From an uncultured Oscillospiraceae bacterium (lineage in GTDB: Bacteria > Bacillota > Clostridia > Oscillospirales > Ruminococcaceae): a stretch of 9,032 nt of DNA. The position numbers and the translations under genes were made by a program. Where the stretch lies: NCBI GenBank assembly GCA_958427155.1, contig CAUABB010000050.1:1-9032 (forward strand), given 5' to 3'. The first letter of the stretch is position 1. Each line of letters starts with the position of its first letter. This document shows positions 1-6,412 of the stretch, one piece after another. The notes below the pieces were generated by a model. That model was given only the letters and a program-made list of their open reading frames with translations. It was not told the DNA's origin and searched no databases.

Positions 1-563
1 AAATCGCGGGCGTAGGCAAGAATCGCGGACTGAAGAAGGGCAATATCCCCGCAGAGATAGTAAAACCCGTTTCCGCTGGTTTTCCGGGCGCTGTCCAGAT
101 CAATTCCATGTAACCGCTCCATAATATCAACATGGTAGGGGACCTCAAATTCCGGCACAAACGGATCCCCAAACCGCTCCACCTCGACATTTTCGCTGTC
201 ATCTTTTCCAATAGGGACAGACGGGTCTATGATATTCGGAATTACCATCATAATCTTTTTAATCTCTTCAGAAAGAGGGCCCTCTTTCGCCTCCAACTCG
301 GCAAGCTCTCCGGCAATTGCCGCGACTTTGGCTTTTGTAGCCTCAGCCTCTTCTTTTTTCCCCTGTGCCATTAAAGCGCCAATCTGCTTGCTGATGGAGT
401 TTCGCTGACTCCGCAGCTCGTCGCAACGTGTCTTGGCGGCGCGAAACTCCGCGTCAAGCGCAATAACCTGATCAACAAGAGGAAGCTTTTCCTCCTGGAA
501 TTTTTTCCTGATATTTTCCTTTACCAATTCCGGATTCGCCCGGACAAATTTCATATCCAGCAT
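1..563 (-). CDS. serS: Seryl-tRNA synthetase, N-terminal part (runs off the window)
   Basis: This is the N-terminal 187 residues of seryl-tRNA synthetase, the cytoplasmic class II enzyme that charges tRNA-Ser with serine. Bacterial family members are about 425 residues, so more than half lies beyond the left edge. Residues about 1-110 form the tRNA-binding domain. It begins MLDMKFVRANPELVKENI and continues through a charged, heptad-like stretch (about 35-105) that should make the antiparallel coiled-coil arm contacting tRNA-Ser. After a linker, residues about 141-187 enter the catalytic core with the family signature SGNGFYYL (163-170) followed by GDIALLQSAILAYARD. The class II motifs 1-3 are not in the window. 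The ATG at 563 has an AAAGGAG Shine-Dalgarno (571-577) 7 nt upstream. Only 46 bp separate it from the parB stop and I see no terminator there, so it is probably co-transcribed with parAB. Confidence 0.95.
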   Translation of the reverse strand, partial: MLDMKFVRANPELVKENIRKKFQEEKLPLVDQVIALDAEFRAAKTRCDELRSQRNSISKQIGALMAQGKKEEAEATKAKVAAIAGELAELEAKEGPLSEEIKKIMMVIPNIIDPSVPIGKDDSENVEVERFGDPFVPEFEVPYHVDIMERLHGIDLDSARKTSGNGFYYLCGDIALLQSAILAYARD

Positions 564-609
564 TTTTGTTCTCCTTTACCTCTCCACTAATTTATCTAAC
601 GCGACCCAT

Positions 610-1467
610 TTATTCTTGGCCAGCTAAGCGCTCCGCTAGATCACGAAGTTCTTCCCGGCTATAAAACTCAATCTGAAGGCAGCCTTTCTCCCCCTCTGAG
701 AGGATTTTAACCTTACGGTGCAGGGTCTCTTTCAGGGCTATTTCCATCTCGTCAAAATAGCTATCCCGAGAAAAAGCTTTTTGAGAAACAGAAGACGTTA
801 CCTTTTTCCGCTTTCCCTGCGCTTTTTTCTCTAAATCTCGAACCGTCAGATTTTTTTCCACAGCAAGTCTTGCGGTTTCAATCATTTCGGCCTCATCTCC
901 CAGAGAAAGAAGGGCTCGGGCATGTCCCGCAGAAAGGGAGCCATTTTCTAAAAGTGGAAATATTTCTTTTGGAAGGCCAATCAACCGGAGAGCATTCGCC
1001 ACAGCGGAACGGGACTTCCCCACCCGTTTCGCCACCTGATCCTGCGTAAAGCCAAAGGAATCCATCAACTCTTTATATCCCTGCGCTTCTTCTATAGGAT
1101 TTAAGTCCTCCCGCTGCAGGTTTTCAATCAGGGCGATTTCCATTGCTTCCTGCTCGGAAAGTTCGCGTATAATTACAGGGACTTCCGTTAATCCGGCCAT
1201 CCTTGCGGCACGCCAACGTCGTTCTCCCGCAACCAACAGATAAGAACCGCTAGGCTGTGGTTTGACTAAAAGTGGCTGTAAAACGCCATGCTCTCGAATT
1301 GACTCCGCAAGCTGTGTAAGAGCCTCTTCATCAAACCGTTTTCTGGGCTGTTCCCGATTTGGTTCAATTTCATTAAGGTTCAAGGTAACGGTTCCCTGTG
1401 CACCCTCTGTACTGTTATCGGCAAAAAGAGCCTCCAACCCTTTTCCAAGTCCGCGCTGCTTTGCCAA
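610..1467 (-). CDS. parB: Chromosome partitioning protein ParB/Spo0J
   Basis: ParB is the parS-binding CTPase that loads and slides on origin-proximal DNA, recruits SMC and stimulates the ParA ATPase. From the TTG start at 1467 it has 285 residues. The N-terminus MAKQRGLGKGLEALF is the short ParA-interacting motif. The CTP-binding domain shows QPRKRFDEEAL, GERRWRA (81-87) and ENLQRED (115-121). A helix-turn-helix (about 141-163, TQDQVAKRVGKSRSAVANAL) follows, and the C-terminal ~50 residues resemble the dimerisation domain. Residues at the known ParB/Noc specificity positions are R153, A159, G164 and G181, which is the ParB (parS-reading) type. Start choice: an in-frame GTG at 1476 overlaps the parA stop by 4 bp and would add three residues. 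However, AGAGGTG sits exactly 6 nt before the TTG and the TTG gives the canonical family N-terminus. Either way it is translationally close-coupled to parA. Confidence 0.97.
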   Translation of the reverse strand: MAKQRGLGKGLEALFADNSTEGAQGTVTLNLNEIEPNREQPRKRFDEEALTQLAESIREHGVLQPLLVKPQPSGSYLLVAGERRWRAARMAGLTEVPVIIRELSEQEAMEIALIENLQREDLNPIEEAQGYKELMDSFGFTQDQVAKRVGKSRSAVANALRLIGLPKEIFPLLENGSLSAGHARALLSLGDEAEMIETARLAVEKNLTVRDLEKKAQGKRKKVTSSVSQKAFSRDSYFDEMEIALKETLHRKVKILSEGEKGCLQIEFYSREELRDLAERLAGQE

Positions 1468-1472
1468 TCGTT

Positions 1473-2243
1473 TCACCTCTGTTTATTTTTCTTCAAAAAC
1501 TCTTTCGCGAGCTCATCATAGGCCTTTGTCCCCTTAGAGCCCTTATCGTAATATAAAACCGGCTGCCCAAAACTGGGAGCTTCGGAAAGCCTTACATTTC
1601 TGGGAATTACCGTTTTATAAACCTTCTGGGGAAAGAACTTTTTCACTTCATCTACCACCTGGAGGGTCAGGTTCAGCCTTCCCTGATACATGGTCAGAAG
1701 GACCCCCTCAATGTCCAGCATCTGGTTATAAAGCCGTTTCACCTGTCGGACTGTCGCCATCAACTGAGAAAGTCCTTCAAGCGCATAATATTCACACTGA
1801 ATCGGAACCAGAAGGGTATCACTTCCCGTTAAGGCGTTGATGGTTATCAAACCTAAGGAAGGCGGACAGTCAACAAAAATAAAGTCGTATTTTTCTTTTA
1901 ATGGCGTGATTGCCCGTTTAAACCGGTAGGCACGATCCTCCAGTTCTACCATTTCCACTTCAGCTCCAGCAAGGGCAATACTGGCTGGAATAATGTCTAC
2001 TCCTTTAAACTTTGTCTTACGGACAATTTCTTCTGCTCGTCTGCCATCAATCAGCATATTGTAAGAGGAAAGAGACTCATCTCGTTTACTGACGCCAAGC
2101 CCGCTGGTTGCATTTCCCTGCGGATCAATATCGACAAGAAGGACTTTTTTCTTATGAGAACCAACCGCCGCTGCAAGGTTAACAGCTGTCGTAGTCTTCC
2201 CTACGCCACCTTTCTGATTCGCAATCGCAATGACCTTTCCCAT
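1473..2243 (-). CDS. parA: Chromosome partitioning ATPase ParA/Soj
   Basis: This is a 256-residue MinD/ParA-family ATPase. ATP-bound dimers bind the nucleoid nonspecifically, and ParB-parS triggers hydrolysis; in Firmicutes, Soj also acts on DnaA. Visible motifs are the deviant Walker A KGGVGKTT (11-18, with the signature first lysine), VDIDPQGNAT (37-46, the ParA/MinD switch I region with the catalytic aspartate), the Walker B-like DFIFVDCPPS (120-129) and the C-terminal TVIPRNVRLSEAPSFGQPV (211-229), typical of chromosomal Soj. Length matches the family (about 250-260), and there is no N-terminal helix-turn-helix of the plasmid type. The ATG at 2243 has AAGGA 9 nt upstream (2253-2257). It is the first gene of the parA-parB-serS unit, driven by an extended -10 promoter at 2301-2309 with parS further upstream. 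Confidence 0.97.
   Translation of the reverse strand: MGKVIAIANQKGGVGKTTTAVNLAAAVGSHKKKVLLVDIDPQGNATSGLGVSKRDESLSSYNMLIDGRRAEEIVRKTKFKGVDIIPASIALAGAEVEMVELEDRAYRFKRAITPLKEKYDFIFVDCPPSLGLITINALTGSDTLLVPIQCEYYALEGLSQLMATVRQVKRLYNQMLDIEGVLLTMYQGRLNLTLQVVDEVKKFFPQKVYKTVIPRNVRLSEAPSFGQPVLYYDKGSKGTKAYDELAKEFLKKNKQR
1474..1480 (-). promoter_or_regulatory. Ribosome binding site deciding the parB TTG start
   Basis: AGAGGTG on the minus strand ends 6 nt before TTG 1467. The SD overlaps the competing GTG codon (1476-1474) and the parA TGA (1475-1473). The alternative GTG has no comparable SD upstream, only A/T-rich sequence and CAGAG directly against it. This favours TTG, and ribosomes finishing parA would re-initiate almost in place. 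Confidence 0.6.
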
Positions 2244-2300
2244 CTTTTCCTGTCCTTCCTCCCAACTGATAACTTGCAGAATCTCTTATGAATCTTTTAT

Positions 2301-2329
2301 ATTATATCACAGCGTTTCCTGAAAAGAAA
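2301..2329 (-). promoter_or_regulatory. Probable parA-parB(-serS) promoter, extended -10 type
   Basis: On the minus strand TGATATAAT (2309-2301) is a perfect extended -10 (TGnTATAAT). With 17-bp spacing the -35 hexamer is TTTCTT (2329-2324), a weak match, as is common for extended -10 promoters. It would start transcription about 50 nt upstream of the parA ATG. parS 2369-2384 lies about 60-75 bp upstream of the predicted start, so ParB loading or spreading could repress it; that link is inference. Confidence 0.65.
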
Positions 2330-2368
2330 GATAACAGTCTTTAAAATCATAGGATTTTTCTTTTGCGC

Positions 2369-2384
2369 TGTTTCACGTGAAACA
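2369..2384. promoter_or_regulatory. parS centromere-like site 1 (intergenic, upstream of parA)
   Basis: TGTTTCACGTGAAACA is a perfect 16-bp palindrome identical to the consensus parS recognised by chromosomal ParB/Spo0J across bacteria. It sits in the non-coding interval between the parA promoter and a divergent plus-strand promoter. It is a ParB nucleation site next to the genes encoding ParA and ParB. Confidence 0.96.
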
Positions 2385-2407
2385 TTTTTCTTGCTTTTTA
2401 TGAAACG

Positions 2408-2416
2408 TGCTATAAT
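2408..2416 (+). promoter_or_regulatory. Plus-strand extended -10 promoter driving the decayed gene
   Basis: TGCTATAAT matches the extended -10 consensus exactly. No convincing -35 is placed at 16-18 bp (TTCTTG at 17 bp is poor; TTGCTT is only 14 bp away). It lies 23 bp from the end of parS and about 33 bp before the AAAGGA-ATG at 2437-2452. It is the only good minus-10 on the plus strand here and points into a broken reading frame. Confidence 0.45.
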
Positions 2417-2449
2417 ATGAATCAATTTCATTATTAAAGGATGATTTTT

Positions 2450-2826
2450 ATGATTAAATTTTTAAAATATTTCTGCCTTTTCTTGCAACCGCAATTTTGG
2501 GCTTTTTCTCTTCTGGCTGGATGGGAGAGATTTATATGCATCTAAGAGAAACCTTTGGAATTGAATATAAAGAGAACAGTTGGAATTTGAATTTTTTCTC
2601 CACTACGGGGTTCTATTGAGCTTTTACTTTGGTTTGTTTTATTTTCACCTCTCTTCTGAAAAATTTGGCATATAAAGAAAGTTTTTTGTTTTCTACCTCT
2701 TCTTACTTTTTTCTGCTTTTTGATTTGGAAATTCTTTTTATGGGAGATTGGGAAAGCTTTCTTTCAACCTTTTGCCTTTGCCCCATCTCTTTTGGCCGTA
2801 TTACAAAAAGGCCCGCTTCGCTATGA
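2450..2826 (+). pseudogene. Decayed small membrane-protein gene (frameshift plus internal stop)
   Basis: The only non-minus-strand gene remnant in the window; family not recognised. An AAAGGA SD (2436-2441) 8 nt before ATG 2450 opens MIKFLKYF. In that frame the peptide ends at TAA after about 31 codons. Moving to the next frame after about 2470 (equivalent to one lost T in a T run) gives a smooth continuation: LPFLATAILGFFSSGW (first hydrophobic segment), an acidic/polar stretch containing GIEYKENSWNLNFF, then an in-frame TGA at 2617-2619. The same frame resumes with AFTLVCFIFTSLL and LFSTSSYFFLLFDLEILF (two more hydrophobic segments) to a TGA at 2824-2826. Near 2750-2803 another frame also reads a membrane-like FFQPFAFAPSLLAVL, so a third lesion is possible. 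Conceptual length is about 110-125 residues with perhaps three membrane spans. It could instead be chance T-rich sequence; the promoter, SD and resumed frame argue for a pseudogene. Confidence 0.4.
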
Positions 2827-2839
2827 AGCGGGCCTTTTT
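2805..2839. terminator. Strong bidirectional Rho-independent terminator downstream of noc
   Basis: A 15-bp perfect inverted repeat (2805-2819 with 2825-2839) surrounds a 5-nt loop. Its core is GGCCCGCTTC/GAAGCGGGCC, and it is flanked by five A on one side and five T on the other, so it works in both directions. On the minus strand it begins about 16 nt after the noc stop codon and ends the rsmG/noc transcript. On the plus strand it would end the transcript of the decayed gene, keeping the two units separate. Confidence 0.93.
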
Positions 2840-2854
2840 GCTGTATCTTTATTA

Positions 2855-3649
2855 CTACGTTTTGGGAATTCGAACAATATATTCAATACAGGATCCATCA
2901 TCCTTTTTTTCAGCCTCTGCCTGAATTCCCGCGTTCTTCATAACTTCCAGCGCTTTATTAATCGTATTCAGAAAAATTCTGACGTCTTTTACCACCGGAA
3001 TTCTCCTTCTTCTTGTTTTCCCGTTGAGAAGTCCTTCAACATACCGTTCTGTTTGACTGACATTTAATTTTCGTCTAATAATTTCCTCAATTGCTTCTTC
3101 CCGTTTTTGATCATCGGTTATACGGAGAAGAGAACGAGCATGACGTTCCGTCAATCCTCCATTTAGAATCTGTTCCTGCTGCTTTTTGGGAATCCGAGAC
3201 AATCTAATTTTATTTGCAACTGTTGATTGAGCCATAGAGAGCCTCTGAGCGGCCTCTTCTTGAGTGATGTTCCATTCAACAATTGCAGCGGAAAGCGCTG
3301 TTGCCTGTTCAAAATAATTTAAATCTTCTCGTTGCAGATTCTCAAGGAGCGCAAATAGAGCTGAATCCTGATCACCTGTTTCCATGATAATTGCAGGTAT
3401 TTGAGAAAGGCCTGCTATTTTTGAAGCTCTGAGTCGCCTTTCACCCGCAATTAATTCATACTGCCCACGCTGATTTTTTCGTACTGTAATCGGTTGCAAA
3501 ATTCCATTTTTTCTAATACTTTCTGCCAGTGACGTCAAAGAATCCGGATCAAAGGCTTTCCGTGGTTGTGCAGGATTTGGCTGAATCTCCGATATATCCA
3601 GCAAAACGACCCTATTTACCGTTTTTTCCCTCTGAAATATACTGGTCAT
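2855..3649 (-). CDS. noc: Noc-like nucleoid occlusion protein (ParB paralogue)
   Basis: A 264-residue ParB-fold protein, by position and sequence the Noc orthologue. In B. subtilis Noc binds dispersed NBS sites and blocks FtsZ assembly over the nucleoid. It has QPRKAFDPDSL, the CTP-binding motifs GERRLRA (69-75) and ENLQRED (103-109), and a helix-turn-helix (about 129-152) reading AQSTVANKIRLSRIP. The C-terminus (DVRIFLNTINKALEVM...YIVRIPKT) resembles the end of B. subtilis Noc and not the end of the ParB encoded nearby. Specificity positions carry Q141, K147, R152 and R169. This is the Noc pattern (Q/K/K/R), with one conservative K-to-R change. ATG 3649 has AGAGGA 8 nt upstream. In-frame ATG 3658 and TTG 3673 exist but lack a placed SD. 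Only about 12 residues precede the ParB-like domain, so the N-terminal membrane-targeting helix of Bacillus Noc is short or missing. A bidirectional terminator follows. Confidence 0.85.
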   Translation of the reverse strand: MTSIFQREKTVNRVVLLDISEIQPNPAQPRKAFDPDSLTSLAESIRKNGILQPITVRKNQRGQYELIAGERRLRASKIAGLSQIPAIIMETGDQDSALFALLENLQREDLNYFEQATALSAAIVEWNITQEEAAQRLSMAQSTVANKIRLSRIPKKQQEQILNGGLTERHARSLLRITDDQKREEAIEEIIRRKLNVSQTERYVEGLLNGKTRRRRIPVVKDVRIFLNTINKALEVMKNAGIQAEAEKKDDGSCIEYIVRIPKT

Positions 3650-3657
3650 TTTGTCCA

Positions 3658-3663
3658 TCCTCT
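3658..3663 (-). promoter_or_regulatory. Ribosome binding site deciding the noc ATG start
   Basis: AGAGGA on the minus strand lies 8 nt upstream of ATG 3649. It overlaps the alternative ATG at 3658, which therefore cannot use it; the more distal TTG at 3673 has only CAG-type sequence upstream. It supports a protein starting MTSIFQREK. Confidence 0.55.
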
Positions 3664-3679
3664 CTTCAGTCAACTGCCT

Positions 3680-3709
3680 TTATTAGCAGAATACCACAGA
3701 AAATTTCAA
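3680..3709 (-). promoter_or_regulatory. Candidate promoter upstream of noc (weak)
   Basis: In the 122-bp gap between rsmG and noc, TTGAAA (3709-3704) is followed after 18 bp by TAATAA (3685-3680), preceded by TGC as in an extended -10. The -10 match is poor (3 of 6). No terminator was found after rsmG, so read-through from the mnmE-mnmG-rsmG unit may be the main source of noc transcript. The rest of the gap holds nothing I can identify. Confidence 0.25.
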
Positions 3710-3771
3710 AACGCCACAACTTTTCATCGCACAAAACAGCTTCAAAGCGGGTCTGTTCGACATCATTTTTT

Positions 3772-4485
3772 TTACTTTAACGGCGATTTCGCAATTTTAG
3801 CGGAGGGACGGGGGTATTTTGTCGGCGTTTGCGATATTTTTTTAAACCGTAAAATGGTTCTACGACTTCCATCTGGAAGGGTAAAACGGAAGTTCTCATC
3901 CAATTCTCCACCCAAAACCTGAATCGCTCTCTCTGCTTCAGTAAGTTCCGTTTCTATTTCCGGACCCTTTAACGCCACAAAAAAGCCTCCAGGTTTTACA
4001 AAAGGAAGACAGTATTCCGCAAGAACCCTCAAATGAGCAACTGCACGGGCTGTTACCACGTCTACCTGCTCTCGCAGAGCGGTACGTCCTAATTCCTCTG
4101 CCCGTCCGTGAATACAATTCGCCTGAATTTCAAGAGTCGCACAAAGCTCTTTTAAAAAAGAAATTCTTTTATTCAAACTGTCCACCAAAATCAGATGAAT
4201 ATCTTTTCTGATAACCGCAACCGGTACCGCTGGAAAGCCTGCCCCAGTTCCAATATCAGCCAGTTTCGCGCCTTCAGGAAAACTGACTGCCTTTGTCAAC
4301 AAAAGACTATCAGCAAAATGCTTAACCGCGACCCCTTCCGGATCAGTAATCGCAGTCAGGTTCATTCTGCTGTTCCAGTCTATCATCAGGTTATAATACC
4401 GGTTAAACTGCTCAAGTTGTTCTCTGCTTAAGGAGAGAGAAAGAGCTTCCGTCGCTTTTAAAAGACAGCTCATTAACTCAGTCAC
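3772..4485 (-). CDS. rsmG: 16S rRNA (guanine-527 N7)-methyltransferase RsmG (GidB)
   Basis: A 237-residue SAM-dependent methyltransferase that makes m7G527 in 16S rRNA; loss of the enzyme in other bacteria gives low-level streptomycin resistance. The N-terminal helical part carries DWNSRMNLTAI (36-46) and VKHFADSLL (54-62). The Rossmann fold has motif I DIGTGAGFPAVPVAV (77-91; the usual final Gly of GAGFPG is Ala here), LVDSLNKRISFLKEL (100-114) and TARAVAHLRVLAEY (145-158), followed by KPGGFFVALKG. The tail (TPTKYPRPSAKIAKSPLK) matches the usual PRxxAKI..PL ending, so the gene is intact. The start is GTG 4485, 8 nt after AAAGGAG (4494-4500). It overlaps the end of mnmG by 8 bp, implying translational coupling; ATG 4473 is a less likely alternative. 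Confidence 0.95.
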   Translation of the reverse strand: MTELMSCLLKATEALSLSLSREQLEQFNRYYNLMIDWNSRMNLTAITDPEGVAVKHFADSLLLTKAVSFPEGAKLADIGTGAGFPAVPVAVIRKDIHLILVDSLNKRISFLKELCATLEIQANCIHGRAEELGRTALREQVDVVTARAVAHLRVLAEYCLPFVKPGGFFVALKGPEIETELTEAERAIQVLGGELDENFRFTLPDGSRRTILRFKKISQTPTKYPRPSAKIAKSPLK

Positions 4486-6367
4486 GGTGCGCTCTCCTTT
4501 CCCCTTCCAACCAGATTGTCAACACGGTAATATCCGCCGGGGAAACCCCAGATATCCGAGAAGCCTGACCAATATTAAGAGGATGAATTTTATTCAACTT
4601 TTCAACCGCCTCAAGCCGCAAACCCGTTACAGATTTATAATCAAACTCCTGTCCCGGAAGGCTGCGGGATTCAAGCTTTCTCATCTGTTCCACCTGCTGA
4701 AGCTGTCGTTTAATATACCCCTCATACTTTAAACGAATTTCAACCTGTTCCGCTACTTCCCGTGGGATAGAGGGACGCTCGGGATCAAACGGTGCCAAAT
4801 CCAAATAACTGATCTGCGGTCGCTTTAACAGATCAACTGCACGAACACCGGTCGTAACCGGAGATGTTTCACGTGAAACAAGCATCGCATTAAGAGCTTC
4901 CGTTGGAGGAAGAACAACTTTCTCCAACCGTCCAAGTTCCTGTTCAGTCCCCTCCAGTTTGCAGCGGAGTTTTTTCATTCTATCCTCTTTTACCAGTCCA
5001 ATTTCAAAGCCTAAAGGCGTCAACCGTTCATCTGCATTATCCTGCCGGAGAATTAATCGGTACTCACTCCTTGAAGTCATCATCCTGTATGGGTCCATAC
5101 ATCCTTTTGTCACCAAGTCATCAATTAACGTTCCAATATAAGAACTCATCCGATCCAAAATAACCGGAGTTTTTCCTTTAACTTTTCGGACTGCGTTAAT
5201 TCCTGCAACCAAACCCTGTCCTGCAGCCTCTTCATAACCGGAAGTTCCGTTAAACTGTCCTGCGCCGTATAACCCGGGAATCTTCTTAAATTCCAGTGTT
5301 GGAAGAAGCTGGGTTGGATCACAGCAATCATACTCAATTGCATAAGCATTGCGCATGATTTCAACCTGTTCCAACCCTTTAATTGTTCGAAGAAACTTGA
5401 GTTGGACATCTACCGGCAGAGAGGAGGACATCCCCTGCAGATACATCTCATCCGTATCCAAACCCATCGGCTCAATAAAAAGCTGGTGACGCGGCTTGTC
5501 AGAAAAACGGACAATTTTATCTTCAATACTTGGGCAGTATCGGGGACCGATTCCCTCAATCTTCCCACTATAAAGGGGAGAACGATGGAGGTTATCTAAA
5601 ATAACCCGATGTGTTTCCGCATTGGTATAGGCAATATAGCAGGCAACCTGATTCTTCAACGTCCCTTCCGTATCGGCCGAAAATGGAACGATAAATTCAT
5701 CTCCGTCTTGCCGTTCCAACTTCGAAAAGTCTATGCTGCGTCGATGGACCCTCGCTGGAGTCCCTGTCTTAAACCGCCGAACTGAAACGCCAAGGCGAAG
5801 AAGATTCTGTGTCAAACCAACTGCCGCAACCGAATTATCAGGTCCAGCCTGATAAGAAGCCTCCCCCACAAATATTTTCCCGTTAAGATAGGTTCCACTG
5901 GCAATAATTACAGCCTTTACAGAGAAAACCACGCCAAGAGCCGTTTCAATTTCAGAAACAGCACCAGCGCTATTTAACCGAATATCAACAACTTCGCCCT
6001 GCTTAATCTCCAATCCCGGCTGCTCTTCTAAAACTCGTTTCATATAGGTATGATACGCAACCCGATCAGACTGGACTCGAAGACTGTGGACGGCAGGACC
6101 TTTTCCCAGGTTAAGCATCCGACTTTGAAGAAACGTAGCGTCAGCTGCTTTTCCCATTTCACCACCAAGCGCATCAATTTCTTTGACAATATGTCCTTTT
6201 GCTGTCCCACCGATTGAGGGATTACAGGGCATATTGGCAATTCCGTCTAAAGACAGGGTAAAGAGAACCGTACGTGCTCCCAGCCGCGCTGCCGCCAATG
6301 CCGCTTCGCAGCCGGCATGTCCCGCGCCGATTACCGCCACATCATATTCGCCCATCTGCATACCCAT
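4478..6367 (-). CDS. mnmG: tRNA uridine-5-carboxymethylaminomethyl modification enzyme MnmG (GidA)
   Basis: A 629-residue FAD protein that works with MnmE to add the (carboxymethyl)aminomethyl group to U34 of tRNAs reading NNA/NNG codons, using methylenetetrahydrofolate, NADH and glycine or ammonium. Visible are the dinucleotide motif GAGHAGCE (14-21), MPCNPSIGGTAKGH (46-59), GTYLNGKIFVGE (158-169), RRFKTGTPARV (197-207), GPRYCPSIEDK (274-284, with the family's conserved cysteine), GAGQFNGTSGYEEAAGQG (368-385) and the C-terminal helical domain ending GQASRISGVSPADI. Length is normal for the family. AAGGAGG (6374-6380) is 6 nt before ATG 6367, better placed than TTG 6370. It lies 45 bp after mnmE. 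Residues 496-501 (LVSRET) are encoded by a perfect parS site (4865-4880). Confidence 0.97.
   Translation of the reverse strand: MGMQMGEYDVAVIGAGHAGCEAALAAARLGARTVLFTLSLDGIANMPCNPSIGGTAKGHIVKEIDALGGEMGKAADATFLQSRMLNLGKGPAVHSLRVQSDRVAYHTYMKRVLEEQPGLEIKQGEVVDIRLNSAGAVSEIETALGVVFSVKAVIIASGTYLNGKIFVGEASYQAGPDNSVAAVGLTQNLLRLGVSVRRFKTGTPARVHRRSIDFSKLERQDGDEFIVPFSADTEGTLKNQVACYIAYTNAETHRVILDNLHRSPLYSGKIEGIGPRYCPSIEDKIVRFSDKPRHQLFIEPMGLDTDEMYLQGMSSSLPVDVQLKFLRTIKGLEQVEIMRNAYAIEYDCCDPTQLLPTLEFKKIPGLYGAGQFNGTSGYEEAAGQGLVAGINAVRKVKGKTPVILDRMSSYIGTLIDDLVTKGCMDPYRMMTSRSEYRLILRQDNADERLTPLGFEIGLVKEDRMKKLRCKLEGTEQELGRLEKVVLPPTEALNAMLVSRETSPVTTGVRAVDLLKRPQISYLDLAPFDPERPSIPREVAEQVEIRLKYEGYIKRQLQQVEQMRKLESRSLPGQEFDYKSVTGLRLEAVEKLNKIHPLNIGQASRISGVSPADITVLTIWLEGERRAHRD
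4494..4500 (-). promoter_or_regulatory. Ribosome binding site of rsmG inside the mnmG 3' end
   Basis: AAAGGAG on the minus strand ends 8 nt before GTG 4485. It lies in the last codons of mnmG, so rsmG initiation occurs on mRNA still being translated as mnmG. It decides for GTG over the downstream ATG 4473. Confidence 0.75.
4865..4880. promoter_or_regulatory. parS centromere-like site 2, inside the mnmG coding sequence
   Basis: A second perfect TGTTTCACGTGAAACA palindrome, identical to the copy at 2369-2384 and about 2.5 kb away. On the minus strand it reads through mnmG in frame as T-GTT-TCA-CGT-GAA-ACA, coding for VSRET (497-501). Two perfect 16-bp matches in 9 kb are not expected by chance, and clustering of parS near the origin is normal for bacteria with ParABS. 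Confidence 0.95.
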
Positions 6368-6373
6368 CAAATC

Positions 6374-6380
6374 CCTCCTT
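6374..6380 (-). promoter_or_regulatory. Ribosome binding site deciding the mnmG start
   Basis: AAGGAGG on the minus strand is 3 nt from TTG 6370, 6 nt from ATG 6367 and 12 nt from ATG 6361. The best spacing is to ATG 6367, giving a protein starting MGMQMGEYDVAVIGAGHAG. Confidence 0.65.
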
Positions 6381-6412
6381 GCTTTTCAACATTTATCTCT
6401 TCCCCGGTTGAA

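Larger units (their letters stand above)
2244..2854. other. 611-bp interval between parA and noc: parS, divergent promoters, decayed gene, terminator
   Basis: No intact gene is visible here. From left to right it holds the parA leader (2244-2300), the parA promoter (2301-2329), a perfect parS (2369-2384), a plus-strand extended -10 promoter (2408-2416), the remains of a plus-strand membrane-protein gene (2450 to about 2803, frame broken) and a bidirectional terminator (2805-2839). The stretch 2450-2760 is noticeably T-rich on the plus strand, as expected for phenylalanine/leucine-rich membrane segments. Confidence 0.8.

Noticed and set aside
132..374. Plus-strand 80-codon open frame within serS
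   Set aside because: It is antisense to a clearly recognised seryl-tRNA synthetase N-terminus.
2720..3067. Plus-strand 115-codon frame crossing the terminator into noc
   Set aside because: It runs through a strong terminator and antisense to noc; only its first ~80 bases might belong to the decayed gene.
3650..3771. Possible small gene or RNA between rsmG and noc
   Set aside because: No ORF with an SD, no stable hairpin with a T-run and no recognisable RNA motif was seen.
5264..5276. CCCGGG cores at about 5266 and 7014 as possible Noc sites
   Set aside because: The arms (AACCCGGGAATC and ATATCCCGGGTTG) do not form the TTTCCCGGGAAA palindrome.
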